From positions 960,896 through 1,024,895 of the forward strand of contig NZ_LR130760.1 in assembly GCF_900625095.1 (NCBI RefSeq): a stretch of DNA of 64,000 nucleotides, in the 5' to 3' direction. The stretch comes from Acinetobacter ihumii. GTDB lineage: Bacteria; Pseudomonadota; Gammaproteobacteria; Pseudomonadales; Moraxellaceae. Below the pieces are notes generated by a model. The model saw only the letters and a program-made list of their open reading frames with translations, did no database searches and was not told where the DNA came from. Position numbers and translations under genes: made by a program. How positions within the stretch are numbered: the first letter of the stretch is position 1; each line of letters starts with the position of its first letter. Shown here piece after piece: positions 28,556 to 37,152 of this stretch.

Positions 28556-28753
28556 ATGCAGATTTATTTAAATGGTGAGCTTCAGCAAACTACTTGTCAG
28601 AACTTATTACAACTTGTTCAAGCGCTTTCACTTGAAGGTAAGCGATTTGCCGTTGAACAAAACGAGCACATTGTGCCTAAAAGTAAACTCGAACAATCTC
28701 CCCTTTCAGATCATGATCGTATTGAAATTATTCACGCTGTTGGCGGCGGCTAA
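28556..28753 (+). CDS. thiS: Sulfur carrier protein ThiS
   Basis: 65 residues from the ATG at 28556, which has GGAAAGG as its ribosome binding site (the ATG at 28544 forms part of that site). ThiS is a ubiquitin-like carrier whose C-terminal Gly-Gly (HAVGGG) is adenylated by ThiF and thiocarboxylated to donate sulfur to the thiazole ring. The MQIYLNGE start and the LSDHDRIEIIHAVGGG end are typical. thiG follows directly. No TPP riboswitch was recognised upstream. Confidence 0.95.
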   Translation: MQIYLNGELQQTTCQNLLQLVQALSLEGKRFAVEQNEHIVPKSKLEQSPLSDHDRIEIIHAVGGG

Positions 28754-28765
28754 ATGGAGCAAGCC

Positions 28766-29551
28766 ATGCAAGATTCATCTTTAATTATCGGTTCACGTAC
28801 ATTTCAATCCCGTCTTTTAGTCGGCACAGGCAAATATAAAGATTTAAATGAGACAGATTTAGCCATTCAGGCAAGTGGTGCAGAAATTGTGACCGTTGCT
28901 ATTCGCCGTGTAAATATTGGGCAACATCCAGATCAACCGAATTTACTTTCTGTTCTTCCGCCAGAGAAATATACTATTTTACCCAACACCGCAGGATGCT
29001 TTGATGCAGAAAGTGCCGTACGTACTTGCATGTTGGCACGTGAATTACTCGATGGACACAATCTGGTTAAACTTGAAGTTTTGGGCGATGAAAAAACTTT
29101 ATATCCGAATATTACAGCGACACTGAAAGCGGCTCAAACCCTGATTGATGACGGTTTTGAAATTATGGTGTATACCTCGGATGACCCAATTGTTGCCCAA
29201 GAACTTGAAAGCATGGGCTGTGTTGCGATTATGCCTTTAGGGAGTTTAATTGGTTCAGGTTTAGGCATTTTAAATCCGCATACCATTTCAATCATTAAAG
29301 AAAATGCCAAAGTGCCTGTTTTGGTGGATGCAGGGGTTGGAACTGCCAGTGATGCTGCCATTGCAATGGAACTTGGCTGTGATGGCGTGCTAATGAACAC
29401 GGCAATTGCAGCGGCGCAAAACCCTGTATTAATGGCTTCTGCCATGAAAAAAGCAGTAGAAGCTGGTCGAGAAGCTTATTTGGCTGGTCGGATGCCACGT
29501 AAACGCATGGCCAATGCGAGCTCACCAGAAACTGGATATTTTTTTAAATAA
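28766..29551 (+). CDS. thiG: Thiazole synthase ThiG
   Basis: 261 residues from the ATG at 28766, with GGAG six bases upstream; the ATG at 28754 directly after thiS is the alternative. ThiG condenses 1-deoxyxylulose-5-phosphate, dehydroglycine and ThiS-thiocarboxylate into the thiazole. TIM-barrel signature [10 protein letters not shown], the Schiff-base lysine in LVKLEVLGD (K about 99), and the C-terminal phosphate loops [15 protein letters not shown] and [11 protein letters not shown] are all visible. The thiazole branch enzymes ThiF and ThiO/H are not in this window. Confidence 0.96.
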   Translation: MQDSSLIIGSRTFQSRLLVGTGKYKDLNETDLAIQASGAEIVTVAIRRVNIGQHPDQPNLLSVLPPEKYTILPNTAGCFDAESAVRTCMLARELLDGHNLVKLEVLGDEKTLYPNITATLKAAQTLIDDGFEIMVYTSDDPIVAQELESMGCVAIMPLGSLIGSGLGILNPHTISIIKENAKVPVLVDAGVGTASDAAIAMELGCDGVLMNTAIAAAQNPVLMASAMKKAVEAGREAYLAGRMPRKRMANASSPETGYFFK

Positions 29552-29576
29552 GTCATATATTTTATATCGACTATTT

Positions 29577-29603
29577 TCAAAGGATTCTTCGGAATCCTTT
29601 TTC
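29577..29603 (+). terminator. Rho-independent terminator after thiG
   Basis: AAAGGATTC, TTCG loop, GAATCCTTT then TT. The stem is perfect. Confidence 0.85.
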
Positions 29604-29634
29604 ATTTAAAAACAAATAAACGGCGTAAATCAAT

Positions 29635-30324
29635 ATGCTTAAAATCATGATTGCTTTTTTGGGTTCTACTTTTGCAACTTCTATAATGGCAAGTCCTGCC
29701 CCCGCACAATACCAACAATTTATTCCGAAGCAATGGAAAATACTTCAAACAGTGAAAGGCGATTTAAATCGAGATGGTCAAGAAGATATTGTTTTAGTGA
29801 TTGAAGAGAATAATCCGAAAAATATTCTGACCAATGATCGCTTGGGCAGTCCTAAGCTAAATATCAACCCTAGAGTTTTATTGGTTTTATTCAAAACAAA
29901 TCAGGGTTATCAATTGATCAGCAAAAACCAGCAACTGCCGAGTGCAAATGATGCAGAGTCGCCTTGTTTAGCCGATCCATTGGAAGATGGTGGAGTCAGC
30001 ATTTCAAAAGGGATTCTGAAAATCAATCTAAACTATTGGCTCAGTTGCGGCTCATGGTATGTGACAAACAATACTTTTAGCTTTCGTTACCAAGACCGAG
30101 CATTTAAATTAATCGGTTTTGACCAGATGAGTTTTCACCGTGCTTCTGGCGATGAAAGCCATTTGAGCATTAACTTTTCTACAGGAAAATTAAAAAAGAT
30201 ATCGGGTGAAAATGAATTCAAAGACACTCCACAACCTGCAAAAACTATATGGAAAAATCTAAAGAAACAATATGATTTAAAATTGGAATCGATCGATTTT
30301 AAAGAACCACCAGAATTTGAATAA
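29635..30324 (+). CDS. Secreted protein with an FG-GAP/EF-hand-like motif
   Basis: 229 residues. Signal peptide MLKIMIAFLGSTFATSIMA (cleavage near residue 19), then a mature domain beginning SPAPAQYQQFIP. The loop GDLNRDGQEDIVLVIE (about residues 42-57) is a DxNxDGxxD calcium-type loop as in FG-GAP/VCBS and dockerin-like repeats; only one copy is seen. Two cysteines (in SPCLAD and LSCGSWY) may pair. No function is known to me. It is alone between thiG and the GST gene, bounded by terminators on both sides. Confidence 0.65.
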   Translation: MLKIMIAFLGSTFATSIMASPAPAQYQQFIPKQWKILQTVKGDLNRDGQEDIVLVIEENNPKNILTNDRLGSPKLNINPRVLLVLFKTNQGYQLISKNQQLPSANDAESPCLADPLEDGGVSISKGILKINLNYWLSCGSWYVTNNTFSFRYQDRAFKLIGFDQMSFHRASGDESHLSINFSTGKLKKISGENEFKDTPQPAKTIWKNLKKQYDLKLESIDFKEPPEFE

Positions 30325-30358
30325 AAAAATGCCTCAATACATATGAGGCATTTTTTAT
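30323..30358. terminator. Bidirectional terminator
   Basis: AAAAAATGCCTCA and TGAGGCATTTTTT flank ATACATA. It serves the convergent secreted-protein and GST genes. Confidence 0.9.
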
Positions 30359-30372
30359 TCACGCTTTGAGAT

Positions 30373-30984
30373 TTACGGAATCAAACCTTCATCACGCATG
30401 GCAATACTGACTGATTGGCGTTCAGCGACTTTATTACGTAACGCCACAATGTTGGTGTACGGCGTTAAATCATGCTCAATGCTATTTGACCAATTTGTAA
30501 GAACAAACAGATAAGCGTCGGCTGGTCCAAAACCATCATCTACCAGATATTCATGATCTGACTCTCCAATCGCTTTATCGATATAAGCCAGTAATCGGTC
30601 AATTTCAGCGTAGGCTTTTTCTTTTGCATCGGCGTCTAATTCGCCTCCAAAGAACACCGCATAAGCATCATGTAATTCTGAGTTTAAATAACCTAGCCAT
30701 TCCAATACTTTGGCACGACCTAAACCTGATGGAGGAATCAAGTTTTGAGCTGGATCATGCTGGGCAATAAATGGAAGTACTGCGACATTTTCAGTAAGTA
30801 CTAGTCCAGGGGTAATTTCAAGTGCAGGTACATAGCCTTTTGGATTAATTTCATAATAATCCGCACCTTTTTCAGTTTTATGTGTTCTTAGATCAACTCG
30901 TTCAAGATCAAAATCAACGTTAATTTCATTCAAAAGAATATGTGCTGCCAATGAACATGCACCAGGGGAATAATACAACTTCAT
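30373..30984 (-). CDS. Glutathione S-transferase (beta-like)
   Basis: 203 residues. The N-terminal thioredoxin-fold domain starts MKLYYSPGACSLAAHILL with the Cys10 typical of bacterial beta-class GSTs; NPKGYVPALE and the cis-proline loop VLTENVAVLPFIA (Glu-Asn contacts glutathione) follow. The C-terminal helical domain has the VDDGFGPADAYLFV motif. Beta GSTs conjugate or reduce electrophiles with glutathione. Starting at the ATG at 30984. No genes adjoin it as an operon. Confidence 0.9.
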   Translation of the reverse strand: MKLYYSPGACSLAAHILLNEINVDFDLERVDLRTHKTEKGADYYEINPKGYVPALEITPGLVLTENVAVLPFIAQHDPAQNLIPPSGLGRAKVLEWLGYLNSELHDAYAVFFGGELDADAKEKAYAEIDRLLAYIDKAIGESDHEYLVDDGFGPADAYLFVLTNWSNSIEHDLTPYTNIVALRNKVAERQSVSIAMRDEGLIP

Positions 30985-31517
30985 AGATAATCCTTGTTAT
31001 AGCTCTCTTCACTGTTGTAGAACGCTTTACTCAAACTTTCAAGCTCTAGCCGTTTTTAAATTTTAAAAAAACGTAACTACCTGAAAATACAGATCATTAG
31101 ACTATTGAGTAAAATGCCAGTTTTTTCAAGTGAAAAACGTTGTCTTTTATATTTATGTATGTGTATGACGAAAAAATGAACATGAGTGATTTATTCATTC
31201 ATCAATAAAGAAAACCAGTCATGTAAAGGCATAAAAGAAATTTTTAGATCGCGCCATGCTTTTTAGTAGAAAAAAGATGATATAAATCGAGGGTAACATT
31301 CTCATAGATTTTAAATATTATTTTTATCAATAGTTTAATCAAAGTGACTAAAAAGGCTTTGAGTATGTTTTAAAATTCATTCAAAAAGTGGAAATATGCT
31401 AGTTTGAATCAAACCCTAAAATTTCCTATGAAGTTTAGGCATTTTCCAGATTAAGTTTGACTTCATCTATGAAGCCTTTAAAATACGGCATTCAGATTTT
31501 TGAGCCATTCCAAAATT
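30985..31517. other. Non-coding region between GST and trmB
   Basis: About 530 bases, AT-rich, without a gene I can support. Only the trmB promoter at its right end was recognised. Confidence 0.5.
31457..31484 (+). promoter_or_regulatory. Candidate sigma-70 promoter of trmB
   Basis: TTGACT (31457-31462), 16-base spacer, TAAAAT (31479-31484). Transcription would start near 31491, which favours the ATG at 31518 over a TTG at 31500. Confidence 0.55.
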
Positions 31518-32234
31518 ATGTCGACTGATCAGTTAGAAACGCAAATTACTGAATTGGATAATTTGCCTGAGCATCGCGAAATCGTGACTTTTATGCGCCG
31601 TTCTGCGCCTTTAAATACCTCACAACGTACCGCGCTGGAACAATATCAGCATTTAATTTTGGAATATCCTGTTGCAGATTTGCGTCTACATTTCGAGCAT
31701 CCTGAACGTCCTTTAACCGTTGAAATTGGTTTTGGTATGGGACGCTCTTTGGTATTGATGGCCAAAGCTAATCCTGAACGTAACTTTGTCGGCATTGAAG
31801 TTCATGTACCCGGTATTGCGCAATGTGTTTATGAAGCAGGTATGTCCGGTCTCACCAATTTACGGGTCTTGGATGCAGATGCGATTCAGGTGCTACGAGA
31901 AATGCCAGATGACAGCATTGATTGTGTTCAGCTTTATTTCCCAGATCCTTGGCAGAAAAAACGCCACTTTAAACGCCGTTTTGTCATCCATGAGCGTATG
32001 CAACTGGTTGAACAAAAACTTAAACTTGGTGGCACTTTCCATGCCGCAACGGATTGGGAACCGTATGCTGAATGGATGCTGGACGTCTTAGACAAGCGAG
32101 AAAATCTTGAAAATCTGGCAGGTAAAGGCAATAGCTATCCTCGTCCTGAATGGCGCCCTCAAACTAAATTTGAACGTCGTGGTCTTGAATCTGGTCATAA
32201 AATTAACGATTTTATTTTCAAAAAAATCAAATAA
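31518..32234 (+). CDS. trmB: tRNA (guanine-N7)-methyltransferase
   Basis: 238 residues from the ATG at 31518; a TTG at 31500 is in frame but only about 9 bases from the probable transcription start. It makes m7G46 in the tRNA variable loop. The SAM motif VEIGFGMGRSLV, NFVGIEVHVPG, and the signature PDPWQKKRHFKRR (about residues 143-155) are unambiguous. Length is typical. A stem-loop follows the stop. Confidence 0.94.
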   Translation: MSTDQLETQITELDNLPEHREIVTFMRRSAPLNTSQRTALEQYQHLILEYPVADLRLHFEHPERPLTVEIGFGMGRSLVLMAKANPERNFVGIEVHVPGIAQCVYEAGMSGLTNLRVLDADAIQVLREMPDDSIDCVQLYFPDPWQKKRHFKRRFVIHERMQLVEQKLKLGGTFHAATDWEPYAEWMLDVLDKRENLENLAGKGNSYPRPEWRPQTKFERRGLESGHKINDFIFKKIK

Positions 32235-32240
32235 TATTTC

Positions 32241-32278
32241 AAGTCACTTGGCTTACTATTTAAGCTAAGTGACTTTTA
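32241..32278. terminator. Stem-loop terminator between trmB and methyltransferase gene
   Basis: AAGTCACTTGGCTTA and TAAGCTAAGTGACTT pair with one G-T wobble, followed by TTT on the + strand. It lies between convergent genes. Confidence 0.7.
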
Positions 32279-32279
32279 C

Positions 32280-32951
32280 CTAAGCAAAAGCAATAAAGCC
32301 CTGATAGCATAAAATTTGTGTAAATCGTGAAATGTGTTTAAATCCTGCCCGTTGAAGTTGTTCAAAACTTTGCGATTCTGACAGTGGATAAAAATCATCT
32401 GTAAGTCTTGCCAGCATCGCAGTCGTTTGATTTTCAGTAAGCCCATTACTTTCACATATATTTTTTAAGACCCATTTTTCTTTGTCTGTTTGCATTCGTA
32501 CTAAATCAAAGGTTAAGAATAAGGCATTTTCTTTTAGACGCAGATGAATTCCATGTAAAAACATGGCTTTATGCTGGAAAGAAACGAAATGCGTCACCAA
32601 TATAGAAAGTGCGGCATCAAACCGAATCGTTTGATTTAAAACTTGAATATCCCCCAAAACAAAACGGACTCGATTGTGCAAATCTATATCCTGAATATAT
32701 GTCCTTGCTTTTTTAAGCATCGGGGCAGATAAATCGGTTGCGGTAAATTGCCAATTTGGAAAATTTTCTAATAAATAGCGAAGCTCATAACCTGTACCAC
32801 AACCGACAATTAAAATATGCGCCTGTTCGGGTAAATAAGCTTTAAGAATGGCTTGTATTTGTTGATGTACCACCTCATAACCCGGAATCAGTTTACGAAT
32901 ATGGTCATCGTACCCCTCTACAACTTGCTGTGCAGTAAAATCTTTTGCCAT
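32280..32951 (-). CDS. Class I SAM-dependent methyltransferase
   Basis: 223 residues. Motif I HILIVGCGTGYELRYLL is at about residues 45-61, followed by TATDLSAPMLKKAR (acidic post-I position) and VRFVLGDIQVL. It starts with MAKDFTAQQVVEGYDDHIRKLIPGYE, recalling the Tam/CmoA-like small-molecule methyltransferases, but the substrate cannot be inferred. It starts 35 bases after the stop of the DUF2520 gene on the same strand, so the two may share an mRNA. Confidence 0.85.
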   Translation of the reverse strand: MAKDFTAQQVVEGYDDHIRKLIPGYEVVHQQIQAILKAYLPEQAHILIVGCGTGYELRYLLENFPNWQFTATDLSAPMLKKARTYIQDIDLHNRVRFVLGDIQVLNQTIRFDAALSILVTHFVSFQHKAMFLHGIHLRLKENALFLTFDLVRMQTDKEKWVLKNICESNGLTENQTTAMLARLTDDFYPLSESQSFEQLQRAGFKHISRFTQILCYQGFIAFA

Positions 32952-32986
32952 CGTATATATGCCTTTTTATAGTTCAATGAATATTT

Positions 32987-33763
32987 TTAACGATGATGTC
33001 TGGTCATAATGGCTTGACTTAAAACTGCATAAATTTCTTTTAAATCTGAGCGGTTTGCTTGTTGTAATAAATGTTGATGCATTGCCAGTATATTGTGATC
33101 ATTTCTTACCGCTGGACCAGTTTGCATCTGCACGGGATCATATTGCGTCGCTTTTTTGGCAGTTTCCAGCATTAAAGGATAGAGCAATGAAAAATCAACC
33201 CGCTCCAGATCAACAATTTGCTTTGCCATGTCATAGCAAGCATTACTAAAGTTAGAGGCAAACACCGCAGCCAGATGTAAACTTAAACGTTGTGAAGATG
33301 AATAAGCATAAACTCTGTTACTTAGGCTATTTGCTAATTGATTTAAAATGTTCAAGCTTTCATCATGTTTTGCTTCTATGAATATAGGGGTTTCCGTCCA
33401 ATCCACTTCTCTTTCAAAACTAAAAGTTTGCAACGGATAAAATACGCCCGCGTTGGGATGTCGATCAGACAATATTTTAAGATCGGTACTACCTGAAGTA
33501 TGCACAATCAAGACATTGGATAATCGTGCATGAATGTTTTGGATCACGGTTGCAATCGATTGGTCACTGACCGCGAGGATAAGTAAATCTATTTCAGTAT
33601 TGAGTTGCGCCTCATCATTAATCGCTTCTGCTTCAACTTGATCGGCAAGTTTTTTTGCATGCTGCAAATCGCGGCTCATGATTTGTACAATTTGATGTTG
33701 TTGTACACATGCTCTGGCTAAATGTGTCGCCACTTTTCCTGAACCCACAAAACTAATACGCAT
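32987..33763 (-). CDS. Rossmann-like and DUF2520 domain-containing protein
   Basis: 258 residues from the ATG at 33763 (MRISFVGSGKVATHLAR); an upstream in-frame start at 33802 is unlikely. The N-terminal GSGKVA dinucleotide-binding motif and NVLIVHTSGSTDLKILSD, then a C-terminal DUF2520 helical domain (SQRLSLHLAAVFASNFSNACYDMA), match proteins related to pyrroline-5-carboxylate and ketopantoate reductases. The function of the family is not established. A hairpin sits 45 bases upstream of the start. Confidence 0.85.
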   Translation of the reverse strand: MRISFVGSGKVATHLARACVQQHQIVQIMSRDLQHAKKLADQVEAEAINDEAQLNTEIDLLILAVSDQSIATVIQNIHARLSNVLIVHTSGSTDLKILSDRHPNAGVFYPLQTFSFEREVDWTETPIFIEAKHDESLNILNQLANSLSNRVYAYSSSQRLSLHLAAVFASNFSNACYDMAKQIVDLERVDFSLLYPLMLETAKKATQYDPVQMQTGPAVRNDHNILAMHQHLLQQANRSDLKEIYAVLSQAIMTRHHR

Positions 33764-33803
33764 AACTTCACTCGTTGATCGTAACTGAGTGAAGCATGCC
33801 AAT

Positions 33804-33829
33804 AAATAAAGGGCGAATCAATCGCCCTT
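33804..33829 (-). terminator. Hairpin with a weak T-run ahead of the DUF2520 gene
   Basis: On the minus strand AAGGGCG, a 7-base loop, CGCCCTT, then TATTTATT. It lies just before the DUF2520 coding start, so it could be an attenuator or a second terminator for pyrBC'. Confidence 0.45.
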
Positions 33830-33929
33830 GAGTCCCACTATCGTTTGCAGAATAGCTTTTAGTTAAATAGATTGTTTAAAGAGATGATGCATTCATCGGT
33901 TTAGTTATTAAAATGTTCAGTGTATTTTT

Positions 33930-33962
33930 AAAAAACTCGGCAATGATTTTACCGAGTCTTTT
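33930..33962 (-). terminator. Rho-independent terminator after the pyrB operon
   Basis: On the minus strand GACTCGG and CCGAGTT flank TAAAATCATTG, with a following TTTTTAAAAA. Confidence 0.8.
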
Positions 33963-33978
33963 TAAGATCGTTTAAAAT

Positions 33979-35214
33979 TTAAAGCAAGAATGTTTGTAGG
34001 ACTTTCCCAGTCAAAGTCTGATTTAACAACGGTGTATTTTTACCACTCGACAGAATACTTTGTTTGTCCACTGTCCATTCTAAATCTGGGTCTACCAATA
34101 CCCAACCTTTCTCAGCCTGCCAGCGCTCTTGCATATTGGCAACTTTCGCAGGTGCAATCGTGACTTTTTCCACCCACTCAAGCGGCTCAAATAGACCTTC
34201 TTTCACCAATTGCACACCCAAAGCCACATAGGTATCAAAAGCACTCATGCCCGGTAGTGTTTCTGCAAATGGCATCATTTTCGCAGAGCTACTCAAAGGT
34301 TCATGGTGCGTACAAATCGCATCAATCACCCCGGATTTTAGTGCTTGGCGTAATTGCACTTTGTCTTGTTCAGACCGTAAAGGTGGACGTACATGTGCCA
34401 GTGAATTAAAACCGTCAATGAGGGATTCAGTAAGATGTAACTGGTGCATGGCAACATCGGCAGTGACTGGTAAACCTTTGGCTTTAGCGGCTTCAATGAG
34501 CTCAATGGATTTTCCAGAAGATAAAAGCCCAAAGTGTGCGCGCACGCCTGTGGCTTCAATCATAATCAGATATTTAGCAATCGCGATGGTTTCCGCAATC
34601 GCAGGAATCATCGGCAACCCTTGACGTGATGCAATAAAACCTTCGTGTACACAGCCATCTTTGGCAATTTGTGCTTCTTCTGCATAAAACACCACGGTTA
34701 AACCCAGACCTGCTGCATATTCTAATGTACGAATGACCACGTCATCATCTTCAAAAGATGCATTGGCATTGGAAACTGCGGTACAGCCCCCTTTTTTGAG
34801 TGCTGCCATATTGGCGGGTTGTTTACCCATGAGGCCCTGCGTTTGCGCGCCAATAATATGTAAATGAAACTGACCATCTGTCCATGCCTTTTCAATCAAG
34901 CCATGAATCAATGCGCCATTATCCTGCACAATTGGCTTAGAATCTGGCGGAGTAATCACGTGCAAAATACCATTTTCACGTGCAGCTTTACCTTCAGATT
35001 TTAATGTGCCGTGCTGTTGTTGACCCGGCTCACGTACACGCGCACACAAATCCACCATCGTCGGCATCAACCATTTACCTTGTGCATCAATCGTTTCGTC
35101 AATATGATCTACTGATTCGACTATTTTTCCATCTTGTAAATAAACAGTCGTGATACGGTCAATCTTTTCTATAGGATCAAGTAAACGGACATTTTCAAGT
35201 TTGATATTGCTCAT
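33979..35214 (-). CDS. pyrX: Inactive dihydroorotase homologue (PyrC'/PyrX type)
   Basis: 411 residues. It is homologous to class I dihydroorotases, but the metal site is lost: the DxHxH motif is replaced by VDLCARVREPG (residues about 54-64), the later His-His pair reads VAMHQLHLT, and the catalytic Asp loop reads CTHHEPLS instead of TDHAPH. In Pseudomonas such a dead subunit (PyrC') is needed to hold aspartate transcarbamoylase in its dodecamer. It lies 12 bases after pyrB, so co-translation with the catalytic ATCase subunit fits the same structural job. An active DHOase must be encoded elsewhere. Confidence 0.9.
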   Translation of the reverse strand: MSNIKLENVRLLDPIEKIDRITTVYLQDGKIVESVDHIDETIDAQGKWLMPTMVDLCARVREPGQQQHGTLKSEGKAARENGILHVITPPDSKPIVQDNGALIHGLIEKAWTDGQFHLHIIGAQTQGLMGKQPANMAALKKGGCTAVSNANASFEDDDVVIRTLEYAAGLGLTVVFYAEEAQIAKDGCVHEGFIASRQGLPMIPAIAETIAIAKYLIMIEATGVRAHFGLLSSGKSIELIEAAKAKGLPVTADVAMHQLHLTESLIDGFNSLAHVRPPLRSEQDKVQLRQALKSGVIDAICTHHEPLSSSAKMMPFAETLPGMSAFDTYVALGVQLVKEGLFEPLEWVEKVTIAPAKVANMQERWQAEKGWVLVDPDLEWTVDKQSILSSGKNTPLLNQTLTGKVLQTFLL

Positions 35215-35226
35215 AATGTTGATCCT

Positions 35227-36243
35227 TTATACCGCGATTGCTTCAATTAAACCTTGATGCTGGAGCTGCCCTTGCATCGCAAGTGCCAAGACCGCCATTC
35301 GTACCGCAATGCCATTGGTGACTTGATGCAAAATCACAGAACGTGGGCCATCGGCAATACTAGAATCAATCTCAACACCACGGTTCATCGGCCCCGGATG
35401 CATCACGATACAATCAGGTTTCGCCAAGGCCAAACGCTCCTGGTTTAAACCATACATCCGGTAAAATTCTGCTTGAGAAGACAGTGCAGGCGAATCAATT
35501 CGTTCATTTTGAATGCGTAATGCGATGATCACATCGCAGTCTTTGACCCCTTCGTCCATTTTATTAAACAGACGCACATGATCACCATATTCGCTAAACC
35601 CAACTGGCAATAAGGTATTAGGGGCAATCACACGAATATCTTTACAACCCAAAGTTTGCAAAGCTGCAATATCTGAACGAGCCACACGAGAATGCTTGAT
35701 ATCGCCAATAATCGCAACACTTAGCTCTTCAAATGGTTTGTTGGTATCACGGCGAATAGTAAGCATATCCAACATGGCTTGGGTTGGATGCGCGTGACGA
35801 CCATCCCCTGCATTAATGATTGCTACATTAGGACAGACATCTTTGGCAATAAAATGTGCTGCACCTGAAGATGAATGACGAACCACAAAAATATCTGCCG
35901 CCATGGCTTCCAAATTCCAGAGCGTATCGCGCAGTGTTTCGCCTTTGGATGTACTGGAACGCGCAATATCAATATTTAATACATTGGCAGACAGACGTTT
36001 CGCTGCTGCCTCAAAAGTGGTACGGGTACGGGTTGAATTTTCAAAAAATAAATTCATCACCGTGCGCCCTTCAAGTAAAGGCGTAGTGATCAACTGATTT
36101 TGCTCATTGATAAAAGATTGTGCGGTATCAAGAATTTTTGTAAGTGTTTCTTTGGAAAGACCTTCGATGGTCAAGAAGTGCTTTAAATTGCCCTGCTGAT
36201 TGAGCTGAATCTGACTCGGTGTATGCAATGCCGCCAAGTGCAT
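35227..36243 (-). CDS. pyrB: Aspartate carbamoyltransferase catalytic subunit
   Basis: 338 residues, with a roughly 25-residue N-terminal extension compared with E. coli PyrB, as in class A ATCases of pseudomonads. Carbamoyl-phosphate motif [13 protein letters not shown] (about residues 69-81), HPTQAMLDM and [12 protein letters not shown] are intact. Together with the downstream inactive DHOase it should form the 6+6 class A holoenzyme. The N-terminal extension carries the nucleotide-effector site in Pseudomonas; whether it does so here is inferred. Confidence 0.96.
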   Translation of the reverse strand: MHLAALHTPSQIQLNQQGNLKHFLTIEGLSKETLTKILDTAQSFINEQNQLITTPLLEGRTVMNLFFENSTRTRTTFEAAAKRLSANVLNIDIARSSTSKGETLRDTLWNLEAMAADIFVVRHSSSGAAHFIAKDVCPNVAIINAGDGRHAHPTQAMLDMLTIRRDTNKPFEELSVAIIGDIKHSRVARSDIAALQTLGCKDIRVIAPNTLLPVGFSEYGDHVRLFNKMDEGVKDCDVIIALRIQNERIDSPALSSQAEFYRMYGLNQERLALAKPDCIVMHPGPMNRGVEIDSSIADGPRSVILHQVTNGIAVRMAVLALAMQGQLQHQGLIEAIAV

Positions 36244-36363
36244 GAGAGATTCCTTAGACGTTAAGTTAAGGCATTATACAGATTTTGAATTCCTTTGGCA
36301 GATGATGTTTTCATCATTCAAAAATTTATCGCACTCTCATGCTTTTTGATTTATTGTCCGCAT

Positions 36364-36972
36364 TTATGCAAAATGATGCCAGCACATCTCTAAAGAAATC
36401 GCAATAAGTACCACTCCCATCACAATATTAAAAACCTTTGCCCGCTGTGGTGTGTTCAAAAGTTTAGCCAATTTTTCACCTGCAATACCCCAGATCAATA
36501 GAGAAATAAAACACACCACAAAATAAATCATCACAAAGAAAATTAAATGCAGAGCATTTTGTGTAATCGAAAAAAGAGCTGTTCCTGCAACAGCAGCAAT
36601 CCATGCTTTGGGATTTAACCATTGCATTAAAAAACCTTGCAAGAATGTTGGAATTTTTGTTTGATCTATCTCTGAGATACTGATTTTCTGACCTGCGGAT
36701 CTTAAAATATTAAATCCAATCCAAACCAATAATAAAGTACCCAATATTGTAATGATATCGAGTAAACCTATGTATAAAAGAATAATCTGATAAAGCCCAA
36801 AACAGACCGCAGCCAAGAGTAAAGTAAATCCAATTGTTGCACCGAAGATAAAAGCAAAAGTCTTTCTAGCTCCATAATTCATTGCACTCCCCAAAATAGT
36901 CAAATTGACTGGACCGGGTGAAATTGACATGGATAAAGAAAAAGTAAACATTGACAAAAAAAGGCCAAACAT
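36364..36972 (-). CDS. LysE family amino-acid exporter
   Basis: 202 residues with about six membrane segments, the LysE/RhtB size. The N-terminal MSISPGPVNLTILGSAMNYGARKTF is the family signature (SPGP), followed by FGATIGFTLLLA and the central FLQGFLMQWLNPKAWIAAVAGTALF with its NPKAW motif. These inner-membrane carriers export amino acids or related metabolites; the substrate is unknown. It is divergent from rlmKL, and a regulator is not adjacent. Confidence 0.9.
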   Translation of the reverse strand: MFGLFLSMFTFSLSMSISPGPVNLTILGSAMNYGARKTFAFIFGATIGFTLLLAAVCFGLYQIILLYIGLLDIITILGTLLLVWIGFNILRSAGQKISISEIDQTKIPTFLQGFLMQWLNPKAWIAAVAGTALFSITQNALHLIFFVMIYFVVCFISLLIWGIAGEKLAKLLNTPQRAKVFNIVMGVVLIAISLEMCWHHFA

Positions 36973-37152
36973 TTTTATATTCCTGTGTTTTTATTCTCTG
37001 GATTAATCGGGACTATTGTTTAAAGTTCAACTAATTAAAAGATCTATTCATTGAAATCGTAAAAATTAAATGGATATAGCCATAATCCGTAACGTATAAG
37101 CGGTAAAATACGCTAAAATAGCCGATTGCTTTAGCTGCTCTTGGAAAATTGA

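Noticed and set aside
28544..28753. TPP riboswitch ahead of thiS
   Set aside because: Only 12 bases separate thiS from the upstream DUF423 gene, and no THI-box-like sequence was seen ahead of that gene.
29134..29445. A 103-residue minus-strand frame inside thiG
   Set aside because: Fully antisense to thiG, with no start signal and no family likeness.
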